A stretch of 64,000 nt of DNA, from positions 124,001 through 188,000 of the forward strand of contig JANFAH010000015.1 of assembly GCA_024663395.1 (NCBI GenBank). Direction: 5' to 3'. Made by a program: the position numbers and the translations under genes. Position 1 is the first letter of the stretch; the number at the start of each line of letters is the position of its first letter. Of the stretch, positions 1 through 9,452 are shown piece by piece. The DNA is from Pisolithus tinctorius. Its lineage: Eukaryota > Basidiomycota > Agaricomycetes > Boletales > Pisolithaceae. The notes beneath the pieces were generated by a model that worked only from the letters and a program-made list of their open reading frames with translations, ran no database searches and was not told the origin of the DNA.

Positions 1-1319
1 AAGTCTGCCTCAGCCAGTGGAACTCACCACAAGACAGCACTAGCTGCCTTGGGCACCACTAGGTGCTCTCCTGACCCTGTTAGTCCTGTCAGGGGCTTTT
101 CAGCCCAAACATCCAATACTCCCACCCCACATTGCCCCATTGCTCCCATCCCTGATGATGATCCCAGGGATGATGGGCCAGATGATGATGACAACAACAA
201 CCCTGATGATGATGACCCTGGCAATGCTCCTGGTGATAATGGGCCTGGTGATGATAATCCAGAGGAAGAACCAGACTTCCCAGACCTGGACACTGAACCT
301 GTGGTTGCAGTCTTCAACAGTCTCACAAAGGCCATCAAGCTACTGGCCCACAACACTCATGCTAGTCCTGAGTCCTCAAGCAGGACAAAGTTGCATGAGC
401 CTGATACCTTTGATGGTACTGACCCCAAGAAGCTTTGTGCCTTCTTCATCCAGTGCAAGCTTAATTTTCAAGACCAACCCTGGGCTTTCAGGACTGACTG
501 CACAAAGGTCATCTTCACCCAGTCCTACCTCAAGGGCATGGCTTTAGAATGGTTTGAGCTGGACTTTCTTGGGGTCAAGGACCCCAATGACCAGCCTCTC
601 TGGATGGACTCCTGGAGGGAGTTCGTCCTAGAGTTACAAACCGCCTTTGGCCCTCACAACCTGGTTGCTGATGCTGAAAGTCAGTTAGACCATCCACATA
701 TGAAAGACAACCAGCACATTAATAAGTATGTTGTTGACTTCAACTGACTTGCTTCACAAGTCCAGGGATATGGCAATGGTGTGCTGCACCATCATTTCTA
801 TGCTGGACTCCCAGACTGGATCAAGGATGAGGTCTGTTGGGTTGAAAAACACCAGACTCTCCACAAGCTCCAACACCTAGCACAGGAGATAGATGTGCAG
901 TATTGGGAGCACAAGGAAGAAGTCCAATGAGCCAACAAACACCAAGGCTCCCCCTCATCCAGTAACAAGACCAGCAGTTCCAGCAACAACAACCAGGCCA
1001 AGACTGGTCAAGAGAAATCCAAGAGTGGCAGTAACAACACTGGCTCTACCCAGCCCAAAAGGCAGCTTCATCCAAGCTGGGTAACAATAACAGCAACTCA
1101 TCCAAGCCCAAGCCCAGCAAGCTCAGTAAGGATGGGAAGCTCACCCTGGAAGAATGCAAGTGTTGCATTGAGGGCAACCTCTGCATGTTCTGCAGAGGCC
1201 CTGGTCACTTCACTGAGAAGTGCCCCAAGAAGACTGGAAAGGCCAAGGCTCATGCTGTGGCTGCCACCAAGGCCACACCAGCCTCAGGCTTGGGTTCTAC
1301 CACCAAGACAAAAAAATAG
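1..1319 (+). pseudogene. Decayed Ty3/gypsy gag (old A copy)
   Basis: This is the nucleocapsid/capsid polyprotein of an old gypsy element. It begins inside gag at the window edge and aligns along its length with the intact gag at 7422-8804. It has the Asp/Pro/Asn-rich N-terminal stretch, the DTFDGTDPKKL block, the FGPH block and a C-terminal zinc knuckle (CMFC then H and C near 1180-1225). The reading frame is broken by TGA at 745-747 and again near 928, where the intact copy has other codons. The sequence is almost free of CpG, and many Arg codons of the intact copy are replaced by Gln, Trp, Cys or His codons. It cannot be translated as it stands. Confidence 0.88.
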
Positions 1320-1357
1320 GTAGCAGCTCCTGGGACTCTGCATAATCCAGGAGCTGC
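1310..1357 (+). promoter_or_regulatory. -1 ribosomal frameshift signal at gag/pol junction (old A copy)
   Basis: Seven A residues (1310-1316) end in the gag TAG stop (1317-1319). After a 6-nt spacer comes an 11-bp perfect inverted repeat, GCAGCTCCTGG (1323-1333) and CCAGGAGCTGC (1347-1357), with a 13-nt loop. Three stem pairs differ from the intact copy at 7384-7431, and each difference is compensated on the other arm. The downstream protease frame is -1 relative to gag. Confidence 0.85.
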
Positions 1358-1741
1358 ATTGACTCTGGTTGTGCAAACTTGGAGGCTAGACTCAATGCAT
1401 CTGCTCTTTCCAGCCTGAACTCTTTGACCCCATATATCACTATAGAAAATCCAAAACTACCTTGGCTTTGTACTTTAGTGGACTCCAGTTCCACTCATTG
1501 TTTTATAGATTATCAATTTGTTAATCAACACTCATTTACCCCATACTCAGTCCCCCCAATCTGACTCCAGCTCTTTGATGGAACATCCACTTTTACCATA
1601 ACTCAAGCAGTAGATGTCAATATCTGCTTCACATCTGATGATGTCACCCCAGTAACCCTGTTTTTAGCCCCATTGGATTCTGAGTGCAAGATAGTCCTTG
1701 GACATGACTGGCTCACCTGCTACAATCCATTGATTGATTGG
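1317..1741 (+). pseudogene. Decayed gypsy pol, protease part (old A copy, first segment)
   Basis: This is the aspartic protease region in the -1 frame after gag, matching the start of the intact pol. The catalytic D-S-G is mutated to D-S-S in this copy (near 1481-1489). A TGA near 1561 interrupts the frame. The segment stops at ...DW exactly where the A* element is inserted. Reading resumes at 9453 after the ATTGG target duplication, so the two segments were one pol gene before insertion. Confidence 0.85.
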
Positions 1742-2316
1742 TGTTAAGTCCGGGTCTTCGCCGGTCCAAGGCCGGTCCGGAGTCCGGTCGGGGGTCAGAG
1801 GATAGTACGAGATATCAAGAGGTTTGGACTATTGGACTTAGCGACTGAAGACGCAGCGCTATTCCCTTGCGTGGGCTGTAGTCCGGTTGAGAGACAGAAG
1901 GCAGAGGACGAGAGAGACCGGGTTAAGACGAGAACTAGTTTGATTTCAGACTGAGGCTAGAACAGATTATCCTACGGCTTAAATACTAGAAGTAACCTAA
2001 GTGTAATGTAGCACCGGAGACCGGTCTGCGCCGGTACAGCGATGATTGGTAAGTAGTGTTACAAAGAATCTTATCAAGCAAAGAGTATGAACAAGGGATT
2101 ACCGGGAACCGGGGCAGAGGATGTGGCTGGGCCGGGTGTTACACCGGCCCGGTACTAACTGAGGGGGCAACTCGACTGGGCACTGCCTTGCAGTGCCTCG
2201 CGAGCTAACACGTTTCTGGGTCGAAGGATCAAGGCTGGGACCGGGGCAAGGGTTGGACAGGACCGGTCGAGACCGGGGTAGAGCCGGTCTGGGGTGGTCT
2301 GGGCACGGTCATGACA
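1742..2316 (-). repeat. 3' LTR of A*
   Basis: This 575-bp direct repeat has the same length as 8873-9447. In the sense (-) direction it starts TGTCATGACC and ends ACTTAACA. On the + strand it lies directly upstream of the Zn2Cys6 gene, so it could supply a promoter in that direction too. Confidence 0.95.
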
Positions 2317-2328
2317 GTATCCCCCTCT
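2317..2328 (-). other. Polypurine tract of A*
   Basis: Read on the - strand, a purine run (AGAGGGGGATAC) abuts the 3' LTR. This is the expected primer position for plus-strand DNA synthesis. The same tract is at 32980-32990 in copy C. Confidence 0.75.
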
Positions 2329-2447
2329 TGGAGCCAAGCCCACGAGGCTCCAATGAGGACAATGCTGAGATCGAAAATTTTGTGTCTGACCTTGAAAACC
2401 GGTGGACTTAAGACCGGTCCACCCCAGGTTTGGTTCTTCATCTCGAC

Positions 2448-3511
2448 ATGTCTATTCGCCGGTCCAGGACACCATACGACCAAGATATACTGCCCGACTT
2501 TACCCGGGCGGCGAGCGCAGAGCTGCAGGTAGGCAGCGACGATGACGACGAGGCCATCCGGGGAAAACTGGCTGAGCGCAAGAGGCGCAAAGCTAGGGCG
2601 CAGGAGGAAGCCCGGCTGGCTGAAGAAGCCTGGTTGGAGGCTGAGAGGCAGGAGCAAGCCCGGCTCGAAGAGGAGAGGGCACGCGCAGAGGCTGAGGCGC
2701 AGAGAGTAGAGGCCGCGCGCAAGGCTGAAGAAGCCAGAAAGGCGGAGGAGAGCCGGCGGGCAGACGCCCTGGTGGGTAGTTCGGCCGGGGCCGGTTCAAA
2801 CGTCGAGGTGATGGACCCTCGGTGAGTACTGTGATGACTACCACCGGTGTTGATAACTAACACTCCACCAGCTGCCTTCGCTGCGCCCGGACCAACACGA
2901 CCTGTCTGCGCAGCACCGACAGTAAGAAGAGGCGCCTGGCGTGTAACCGGTGCAACGAGCTCAAGGAGCGCTGCCGGTGGCCGGTTGAGGGTGAGACCGG
3001 TCAGGGAACCGGCCCGGGTGCTGACAAGGGTAAGAGGAAGGCTGACGTGACGTCCCCACGCGCCGGCGAGAAGAAGAAGAGGTCGCGGCGCCCATCTGCT
3101 AAGGTGCTCGAGGGTGCAGGTGACGAGGAGGACGACGTGGAGGAGGGGCCTTCGACGAAGAAGACCGGTGCTGAGGCCGGGGCCGGTCCTGTCACCGGCG
3201 ACCAGATGGAGCGCCTGATCAAGGCGGTGGAGCGCGTGGCTGACAACGTGGTCGGCCTAACGGTGGCCCAGAGGGAGGTCTCGAGGAACTTTTACCGGTT
3301 CGCCCGATCCTACGAGACCTACGTCGAAGAACACTTCGAGTTCTTGGCGCCGGATGTGCCGTCTGACCGGGACACCACTGACGAGGAGGACCGGGACGCC
3401 GAGGGGCTCGACGAAGAGCTGGCTGGGCTGAGGGAGGAAGAGGAGGAGAGCCGGTCCCGGTCTGAGTCAGGTGATCAGGCCGGTGCCGGTTCCGCTGGGC
3501 CCCAAGTCTGA
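2448..3511 (+). CDS. Zn(II)2Cys6-type protein encoded antisense inside gypsy element A*
   Basis: This is a two-exon gene. Exon 1 is 2448-2821 and exon 2 is 2872-3511. The 50-nt intron starts GTGAGT, ends CCACCAG and has a CTAAC branch site. Joining the exons gives 337 residues plus stop. The N-terminal half has an acidic patch followed by a long Glu/Arg/Ala-rich probable coiled coil (about residues 45-105). Across the splice lies C-x2-C-x6-C-x12-C-x2-C-x6-C (about residues 125-160), which fits the fungal binuclear zinc cluster. Basic KKKRSRR stretches that may act in nuclear localisation follow, then an acidic tail. It runs opposite to gag-pol and ends 185 bp from the end of pol, so the genes converge. 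The old copy at 31818-32859 keeps all six cysteines. The role is unknown; DNA or RNA binding is an inference from the cluster. Confidence 0.85.
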
Positions 3512-3696
3512 GGTCGCACGCGTAGTGTACCGTTTTTCTTTTCTTGTACGTGTATAGTTGCGAATGCCAATGCCCGGTTCCGGTTCTAAAGTATGAAAAA
3601 AAGCAAATAAGGGAAAAGTAAAGGAAATCAAGACATAGTAACTACGAGATAGGAGAAACAGATAAAGAGGAAAGGAAACTTGAGACCGGTTCTAGG

Positions 3697-6600
3697 CTAT
3701 TTCTTGAAAGGACCGGGTTTGTCTGGGTACCGGTCATGATATTCTTGGACGAGTTCTGAAGCGTTGTCCAGCTCTGTTGCTAATACCCAGGTAGTTTCTT
3801 CGTCAGTTCCCTCATAACCGGTCCACCGGACCAGGTACTGCAACCAACACTTTCTGCGCCGGTCGACCTTCGAATCGAGTATCTCTGCTACTTCGAATTC
3901 TAAGTCACCGTCGACATCTACTGGTGGGGGTGGAGGTTGAGACCGGTTGGGTATGGTATTTGGGACGGCCGGTTCAAGCTGGGAAACGTGGAAGACCGGG
4001 TGTACAGCGCGCATAGAGTCTGGTAGACGCAGGGTGAACGAGTGAGAGCCGGCCTGGGCTATTATGGGGTAGGGCCCAAGGTTCTTCTCACTTAGTTTCT
4101 TGGAGGGCCGGGTCGACCGGAAGTACTTGGCTTTTACATAGACATTGTCGCCCACTTTGAAGTCCGGGGCCGGCATGCGCTTAGCATCTGCCGGTCCTTG
4201 GTAGCGTTGCTGGGCGAGAGTCATTTCTTCACGTAGGTACTGATGCAGCGAATCTAAGTCGACTGCGTAATCACGAGCCCGGTTGGAAGTGAGGTCGCGC
4301 TCAGGGAAGACCGAGATATTAGGGTGGTAACCCTTATTCGCGAAGAAGGGTGATACCCCGGTCGTAGCGCTGGGTGCGTTATTGTAAGCAAACTCAGCTA
4401 GCGGTAGTAACTCGGCCCAGTTGTCCTGCTGATAGTTGCAGTATACCCGGAGATACTGTTCGAGGGTCTGGTTGGTGCGCTCTGTCTGACCATCCCCCTC
4501 TGGGTGATACCCGGAGGTGAAATGTAGACGCATGTCTAGAGCTTTACCTAGAGACCGGAAGAAGTGGGACACGAACTCTGATCCCCGGTCTGAGGTTACA
4601 TGGGCCGGTACACCGTGCTTAGAGAATACGTGCATGAGGAAGAGTTTGGCGAGCTCGGGGGCTGTGATGGTGTCGTGAGTAGGTATGAAGATGGCTTGCT
4701 TTGAGAGCCGGTCGACCACGACGAGGATGGCGGTGAAGCCGGTTGAGGCCGGGAGTTGCTCTATGAAATCCATCGAGATGGAATTCCATGGCTTCTCTGG
4801 CACTGGGAGTTGTTTGAGTAGGCCATAAGGCCGGTGGCGGGGTACCTTGGCCCGGGCACAGGTAGTACAAGACCGGACATAGTCTTTGACGAATGTCCTT
4901 AGGCCGGGCCAGGTGTACTCGCGCCGGATGAGCTCTAGAGTCCTGTTCTGGCCAAAGTGGCCAGACAAGGGATGATCATGTTTAAACCTCAAGACACGAA
5001 GGCGAAGGTCGTTAGAGTCCAGTACATAGATTCTTCCATCTAGACAGAGGAAGCCGGCGTCATCAACTGACCACCGGGAGTCTGATGTGTCTGAGAACCG
5101 GACTTGGGCGACCGGGTCTGAGGGTAGGGCTGAGAGAATATCATTATGTAGCTTCTCCACGTCCATCAGTGCGACAGCATGTAGGACCGGGTATTCAAGG
5201 TAGGTGGCGTGCAGGGAGGTGGCTAGCTGTTCCTGCGTGAAGACCGGTCTGAGATTCTGTGGGTTGACCCAGGCGTAGTCGCTATCCCCCTCTTTGGGGT
5301 AGACGTCCCATCGTCTAGTTAGGGCGTCAGGCTTAGCACCGAGTTTACCGGGTCTGAACCGGATAACCATATTGAATTGGGACAAGAACTCAGACCAGCG
5401 CGCCTGGCGCCGGGTTAAAACCTTTGAGGTGGAGAAGTACTCCAGGTTCTTGTGATCAGTGACAACGTCGACCGGTACTGCAGAGCCTTCTAAGTAATGC
5501 CGCCATGTCCGGAATGCCTCGAAGATCGCGAGTAACTCCTTATCATGGGTGTCATAGTTTAGCTCCGGGGCTGTTAAGGTGCGAGAGTAGAATGCGACCG
5601 GCCGGATTTGACCATCACCACTGGTGATGGACAGAATACCAGCTATGGCATAGTCAGAAGCATCAGTCTCGACGGTAATAGGAGCTTCCGGGGAAAAGTG
5701 AGTTAGGACCAGGGCAGTAGTGAAGGCCTGCTTGAGTTTATTGAAAGACCGGCGACACTCCTCAGAAAAGTTCCAGGGAGCGTCTTTGCGTGTCAACCGG
5801 GTTAAAGGTACCACTATGTCCGAGTAGTTAAAAATGAACCGGCAATAGAAATTGGCGAAGCCCAGGAAGGACTGAATGTCCTTTACCTTCCGGGGCTCAG
5901 GCCAGTCGCAAATAGCTTTGACTTTCTCTGAAGACATGGTAAGGCCGGCCGGGGACAAGTGGTAACCCAAGTATTCCACAGAGTCCGAGTGGAATTCGCA
6001 CTTCTCCGGTTTGGCATACAGGCCATGCAACCGGAGCCGGCGAAGAACCTCCCGGACGTGCTGCTTGTGCGATGACTCATCTCCGGAGTAGATTAAAATG
6101 TCGTCGAGGTAGACGACGACGCAGACATCTAGCATATCTGCAAAGATCGAATTGACGAACCGCTGGAAGGCGGCCGGGGCATTGGTAAGACCAAAAGGCA
6201 TCACCAACCACTCGTAAGACCCATAGCGCGTTCTGAAGGCAGTTTTCCATTCATCCCCGGGTGCAATCCGGACGAGGTGGTACGCGTGCCTTAAGTCGAT
6301 CTTAGTGTAGATTTTGGCGCGGCTAGGGGAGTCGAGTAGGTCAGATATTAGTGGTAGGGGATACCGGTCTTTCTTGGTGAGTTTGTTAAGGCCCCGGAAG
6401 TCAACACATAACCGGAGTGAACCGTCCTTCTTCTTTACGAAGAGGACCAGTGCAGTGTAGGGGGAAGAGGTGGGCCGGATGAAACCGGTAGTCAGGTTTT
6501 CGTCGATGAAGGCCCGGAGAGCTTGCAGCTCGACTGGGGATAGTGAGTAGATGGTTCCTACGGGTGGTGTAGTACCTTCTTCCAATTCGATCTTAAGGTC

Positions 6601-7425
6601 GTACTCCCGATGTGGGGGGAGAGTAGAGGCCTTGGCTTTGCTAAAGACGTCAGCAAAGTCGTGGTAGTCCTTTGGTACACCGGCCAGGTCTGGTGGAGGA
6701 CCGGTAGAGGTAGACCGGGCCAGGGCCGGGTCCAATGGGCGTAGATGAAGTTGGAATTGGGTAGATCCCTCTAGTTTGCAAGCGCGTACATACGCAGCTG
6801 CATTGATCAGGGCGATAGGGGGAGCTTTCAGGGGGGTGCGAACCGGTGAGTCGACGGATGGTACAGATGGCACAGGGCCGGGGTTGGGTTGGTCAGGTAG
6901 ACCAGGTTTGGGAAGACCGGTTAAGACCGGTGTGGCAGGGGGTGTCGACGGGGTTGGCATTCCTCCTGTAGATGTCCGGAAAGTTAGACTGCTCAGTACC
7001 CAATCAATCGACGGATTGTAGCGGGTGAGCCAGTCATGTCCAAGGACTATCTTACATTCAGAATCCAACGGGGCTAGAAACAGGGTTACCGGGGTGACAT
7101 CGCCGGTCGCAAATTGAACCGAAAGGTCTACTGCTTGAGTGATGATGAAACTTGACGACCCATCAAAGAGCCGGAGTTGGATAGGGGACACGGGATAAGG
7201 GGCAAAGGAGTGTTGATTAACAAAGTCTTTATCTATGAAACTATGCGTGGAACCGGAGTCCACTAGTGTACGAAACCGGGGTAACTCATGACTGACAATA
7301 GAAACATGGGGGGTTAACGAGTTTGGATTAGAAAGAGCGGACGTGTTGAGGCGGGCCTCCGAGGGTGCACAGCCGGAGTCAACGCAGCTCTCAGTCTGTG
7401 CGGAGTCCTGAGAGCTGCTACCTAT
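3697..7425 (-). CDS. pol: Ty3/gypsy Pol polyprotein with chromodomain (A*)
   Basis: Pol is open from the frameshift site to the TAG-side end at 3697. From the GTG at 7263 there are 1188 residues, and the frame stays open upstream to 7425. Protease D-S-G-S is at residues 2-5. Reverse transcriptase covers about 245-430, with YLDD at 385-388. RNase H covers about 530-640 (D534, D603 region). The integrase zinc-binding HHCC is around 762-802, and the DDE core residues are D832, D892 and E928. A C-terminal chromodomain lies at about 1122-1175 (YLVRWTGYEG, TTWV). No catalytic residue is missing. It has no ATG of its own at the start and is in the -1 frame relative to gag, so it should be made as Gag-Pol by frameshifting. 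The chromodomain suggests targeting to methylated-histone chromatin, as known for chromoviruses. Confidence 0.95.
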   Translation of the reverse strand: MGSSSQDSAQTESCVDSGCAPSEARLNTSALSNPNSLTPHVSIVSHELPRFRTLVDSGSTHSFIDKDFVNQHSFAPYPVSPIQLRLFDGSSSFIITQAVDLSVQFATGDVTPVTLFLAPLDSECKIVLGHDWLTRYNPSIDWVLSSLTFRTSTGGMPTPSTPPATPVLTGLPKPGLPDQPNPGPVPSVPSVDSPVRTPLKAPPIALINAAAYVRACKLEGSTQFQLHLRPLDPALARSTSTGPPPDLAGVPKDYHDFADVFSKAKASTLPPHREYDLKIELEEGTTPPVGTIYSLSPVELQALRAFIDENLTTGFIRPTSSPYTALVLFVKKKDGSLRLCVDFRGLNKLTKKDRYPLPLISDLLDSPSRAKIYTKIDLRHAYHLVRIAPGDEWKTAFRTRYGSYEWLVMPFGLTNAPAAFQRFVNSIFADMLDVCVVVYLDDILIYSGDESSHKQHVREVLRRLRLHGLYAKPEKCEFHSDSVEYLGYHLSPAGLTMSSEKVKAICDWPEPRKVKDIQSFLGFANFYCRFIFNYSDIVVPLTRLTRKDAPWNFSEECRRSFNKLKQAFTTALVLTHFSPEAPITVETDASDYAIAGILSITSGDGQIRPVAFYSRTLTAPELNYDTHDKELLAIFEAFRTWRHYLEGSAVPVDVVTDHKNLEYFSTSKVLTRRQARWSEFLSQFNMVIRFRPGKLGAKPDALTRRWDVYPKEGDSDYAWVNPQNLRPVFTQEQLATSLHATYLEYPVLHAVALMDVEKLHNDILSALPSDPVAQVRFSDTSDSRWSVDDAGFLCLDGRIYVLDSNDLRLRVLRFKHDHPLSGHFGQNRTLELIRREYTWPGLRTFVKDYVRSCTTCARAKVPRHRPYGLLKQLPVPEKPWNSISMDFIEQLPASTGFTAILVVVDRLSKQAIFIPTHDTITAPELAKLFLMHVFSKHGVPAHVTSDRGSEFVSHFFRSLGKALDMRLHFTSGYHPEGDGQTERTNQTLEQYLRVYCNYQQDNWAELLPLAEFAYNNAPSATTGVSPFFANKGYHPNISVFPERDLTSNRARDYAVDLDSLHQYLREEMTLAQQRYQGPADAKRMPAPDFKVGDNVYVKAKYFRSTRPSKKLSEKNLGPYPIIAQAGSHSFTLRLPDSMRAVHPVFHVSQLEPAVPNTIPNRSQPPPPPVDVDGDLEFEVAEILDSKVDRRRKCWLQYLVRWTGYEGTDEETTWVLATELDNASELVQEYHDRYPDKPGPFKK

Positions 7426-7431
7426 TTTTTT
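7384..7431 (-). promoter_or_regulatory. Programmed -1 frameshift signal between gag and pol (A*)
   Basis: On the - strand the gag frame ends GCA AAA AAA TAG (A7 at 7431-7425). A 6-nt spacer follows, then an 11-bp perfect stem GCAGCTCTCAG (7418-7408) and CTGAGAGCTGC (7394-7384) with a 13-nt loop. Pol is open in the -1 frame from 7425. Slippery heptamer, spacer length and stem position fit the classical signal. The older copy at 1310-1357 keeps it with three compensated pair changes. Confidence 0.9.
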
Positions 7432-8804
7432 GCCTCGGGGGCAGAGCCCGAGGTTGAGGCCGGTGCTGCCTCAGAGGTGGCCGCAGCGCGAGCTTTGGCT
7501 TTCCCGGCTTTCTTGGGGCACTTGTCGGCAAAATGTCCGGTTCCCCCACAGAACATACAGAGGTTATTGTCTCTACGGCGTTTGCGCTCCTCCGGTGTCA
7601 ACTTGCCGTCCTTGCCCAGTTTGTTTGAGTCCGGCTTGGATGTGTTAGAGCCGGTCTGACCGGTTGAGGCGGGTTTGGACTGAGTTTGGTTACCGGAGTT
7701 GCTATTTCCGGAGTTATTGCCGGTCTTGGACTTCTCTTGACCGGGCTTAGACTGATTATTGTGGCCAGGGTTGGGAGTAGACTTGTTACCAGAGGACGAC
7801 CCCTGGTGTTTACTAGACCGCTGAACCTCCTCCTTGCGTTCCCAGTAGCGCGCGTCAATCTCCTGTGCTAGGTGGCAAAGCTCGTGAAGGGTTCTTGGTT
7901 TGCCGACCTGGCAGACCTCATCTTTGATACGGTCGGGGAGACCGGTGTAAAAGAAGTGGCGCAGGGCGCCATCACCGTATCCCCGGACTTGTGAGGCGAG
8001 CCGGTTGAACTCGACCACATACTTGTTGACCCGGTGATTATCTTTCATCTGGAGGTGGTCTAGCTGGCTTTCAGCGTCAGCTACCGGGTCGTGAGGTCCG
8101 AAAGTAGTTTGAAGCTCTATGACGAACTCCTTCCAAGAGTCCATCCAGTAGGGCCGGTCCTCCGGGTCTTCAGTCCCAAGTAGGTCCGGTTCGAACCACT
8201 CGAGAGCCATCCCTTTAAGGAATGACTGCGCGAAAGTGACCTTGGCTTGATCACTTCGAAAGGCCCGGGGCCGGTCTCGGAAGTTGAGTTCGCACTGGAT
8301 GAGGAATGCGCGCAGCTTCTTTGGGTCTGTCCCATCGAAGGTGTCCGGTTTGCGCAACTTGGTTCTGGAGGATGATTCAGAGCCGGTGCGAGCATTTCGT
8401 GCGAGGAGTTCTATGGCTTTGGCAAGATTATCGAGCACGGTTACACCAGGCTCGACATCATCCTCTGGGAGGGGTTCTTCATCGTCATTGTCTGGGTCAT
8501 CTCCTGGCCCGTCGTCGCCAGGACCATCATCGCCGGGGATATTATCACCGGGATTGAAGTCATCTGGTTCGTCCGGGTCCGGTTCATCATCTGGATCATT
8601 AGTGGGTGCGAGAGGTCGATTAGGGATGGGGGTAGTGGATCTTCGGGCTGAGAAGCCCCTGAAGTTGTTGACTTCACCAGGCGACCTTCTGGCTGTCCCT
8701 AAGGACACCAGGGCGGTGGCGCGGCGCAAGTCGACTGCTGAAGCGGAATCTGGGTTGGTGGTAGCACGTGCCCGTGCTGCTTGGGTTCTGGTTCGGGTAG
8801 GCAT
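7422..8804 (-). CDS. gag: Ty3/gypsy Gag (A*)
   Basis: This 460-residue Gag forms the capsid and nucleocapsid of the virus-like particle. I chose the ATG at 8804 (MPTRTRTQ). The frame is open further up into the LTR, but the LTR-encoded part has no support. Features in order: a basic/Ala-rich start, an Asp/Gly/Pro-rich low-complexity segment (about 80-120), a retrotransposon-gag capsid region (about 140-330), a Ser/Asn/Gly/Lys-rich linker, and a CCHC zinc knuckle C-x2-C-x4-H-x4-C at about 416-429. It ends at TAG 7424-7422 within the frameshift signal, and pol follows in the -1 frame. Confidence 0.93.
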   Translation of the reverse strand: MPTRTRTQAARARATTNPDSASAVDLRRATALVSLGTARRSPGEVNNFRGFSARRSTTPIPNRPLAPTNDPDDEPDPDEPDDFNPGDNIPGDDGPGDDGPGDDPDNDDEEPLPEDDVEPGVTVLDNLAKAIELLARNARTGSESSSRTKLRKPDTFDGTDPKKLRAFLIQCELNFRDRPRAFRSDQAKVTFAQSFLKGMALEWFEPDLLGTEDPEDRPYWMDSWKEFVIELQTTFGPHDPVADAESQLDHLQMKDNHRVNKYVVEFNRLASQVRGYGDGALRHFFYTGLPDRIKDEVCQVGKPRTLHELCHLAQEIDARYWERKEEVQRSSKHQGSSSGNKSTPNPGHNNQSKPGQEKSKTGNNSGNSNSGNQTQSKPASTGQTGSNTSKPDSNKLGKDGKLTPEERKRRRDNNLCMFCGGTGHFADKCPKKAGKAKARAAATSEAAPASTSGSAPEAKK

Positions 8805-8860
8805 GCCGAGGGTGTGATGCTGAGGATTGAGTAGAAGGGTGTTTGACCCACACAAGTGTG

Positions 8861-8870
8861 AGTCTGAAAT
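8861..8870 (-). other. Candidate self-priming primer binding site of A*
   Basis: On the - strand ATTTCAGACT lies 2 nt after the 5' LTR. It is the exact reverse complement of AGTCTGAAAT at 9083-9074 inside the LTR, 33 nt downstream of a TATA-like TATTTAAG. No tRNA 3'-end match (TGG start) is seen next to the LTR. The layout matches Tf1-type self-priming. Confidence 0.7.
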
Positions 8871-8872
8871 AC

Positions 8873-9447
8873 TGTTAAGTCCGGGTCTTCGCCGGTCCAA
8901 GGCCGGTCCGGAGTCCGGTCGGGGGTCAGAGGATAGTACGAGATATCAAGAGGTTTGGACTATTGGACTTAGCGACTGAAGACGCAGCGCTATTCCCTTG
9001 CGTGGGCCGTAGTCCGGTTGAGAGACAGAAGGCAGAGGACGAGAGAGACCGGGTTAAGATGAGAACTAGTTTGATTTCAGACTGAGGCTAGAACAGATTA
9101 TCCTACGGCTTAAATACTAGAAGTAACCTAAGTGTAACGTAGCACCGGAGACCGGTCTGCGCCGGTACAGCGATGATTGGTAAGTAGTGTTACAAAGAAT
9201 CTTATCAAGCAAAGAGTATGAACAAGGGATTACCGGGAACCGGGGCAGAGGATGTGGCTGGGCTGGGTGTTACACCGGCCCGGTACTAACTGAGGGGGCA
9301 ACTTGACTGGGCACTGCCTTGCAGTGCCTCGCGAGCTAACACGTTTCTGGGTCGAAGGATCAAGGCCGGGACCGGGGCAAGGGTTGGACAGGACCGGTCG
9401 AGACCGGGGTAGAGCCGGTCTGGGGTGGTCTGGGCACGGTCATGACA
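8873..9447 (-). repeat. 5' LTR of A*
   Basis: This 575-bp LTR is followed on the + strand by the target duplication ATTGG. It carries the sense promoter (TATA-like box at 9116-9109). It differs from the other LTR only by C/T transitions at CpG sites. Confidence 0.95.
9074..9116 (-). promoter_or_regulatory. LTR promoter of A*: TATA-like box and predicted RNA start
   Basis: TATTTAAG is at 9116-9109 on the - strand. The predicted start, in a CTCAGTCTG context, lies 33 nt downstream at 9083. The start is inferred from the match of the first 10 nt to the primer site and from identical spacing in element D. Confidence 0.6.
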
Positions 9448-9452
9448 ATTGG

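Larger units (their letters stand above)
1742..9447 (-). mobile_element. Complete young Ty3/gypsy chromovirus A*, inserted in old A
   Basis: Two 575-bp LTRs (1742-2316, 8873-9447) with TG...CA ends flank gag, pol and an extra convergent gene. A 5-bp duplication ATTGG lies at 1737-1741 and 9448-9452. The LTRs differ at six sites by my alignment, and all six are C/T changes at CpG. Gag and pol are open throughout, so the copy may be competent. It lies inside the pol gene of an older relative. CpG is frequent in this copy and very rare in the host copy, giving a sharp compositional edge at both ends. Confidence 0.95.

Noticed and set aside
24..356. 110-codon Ser/Gly-rich frame on the - strand
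   Set aside because: Shadow of the Asp/Pro-rich gag low-complexity region.
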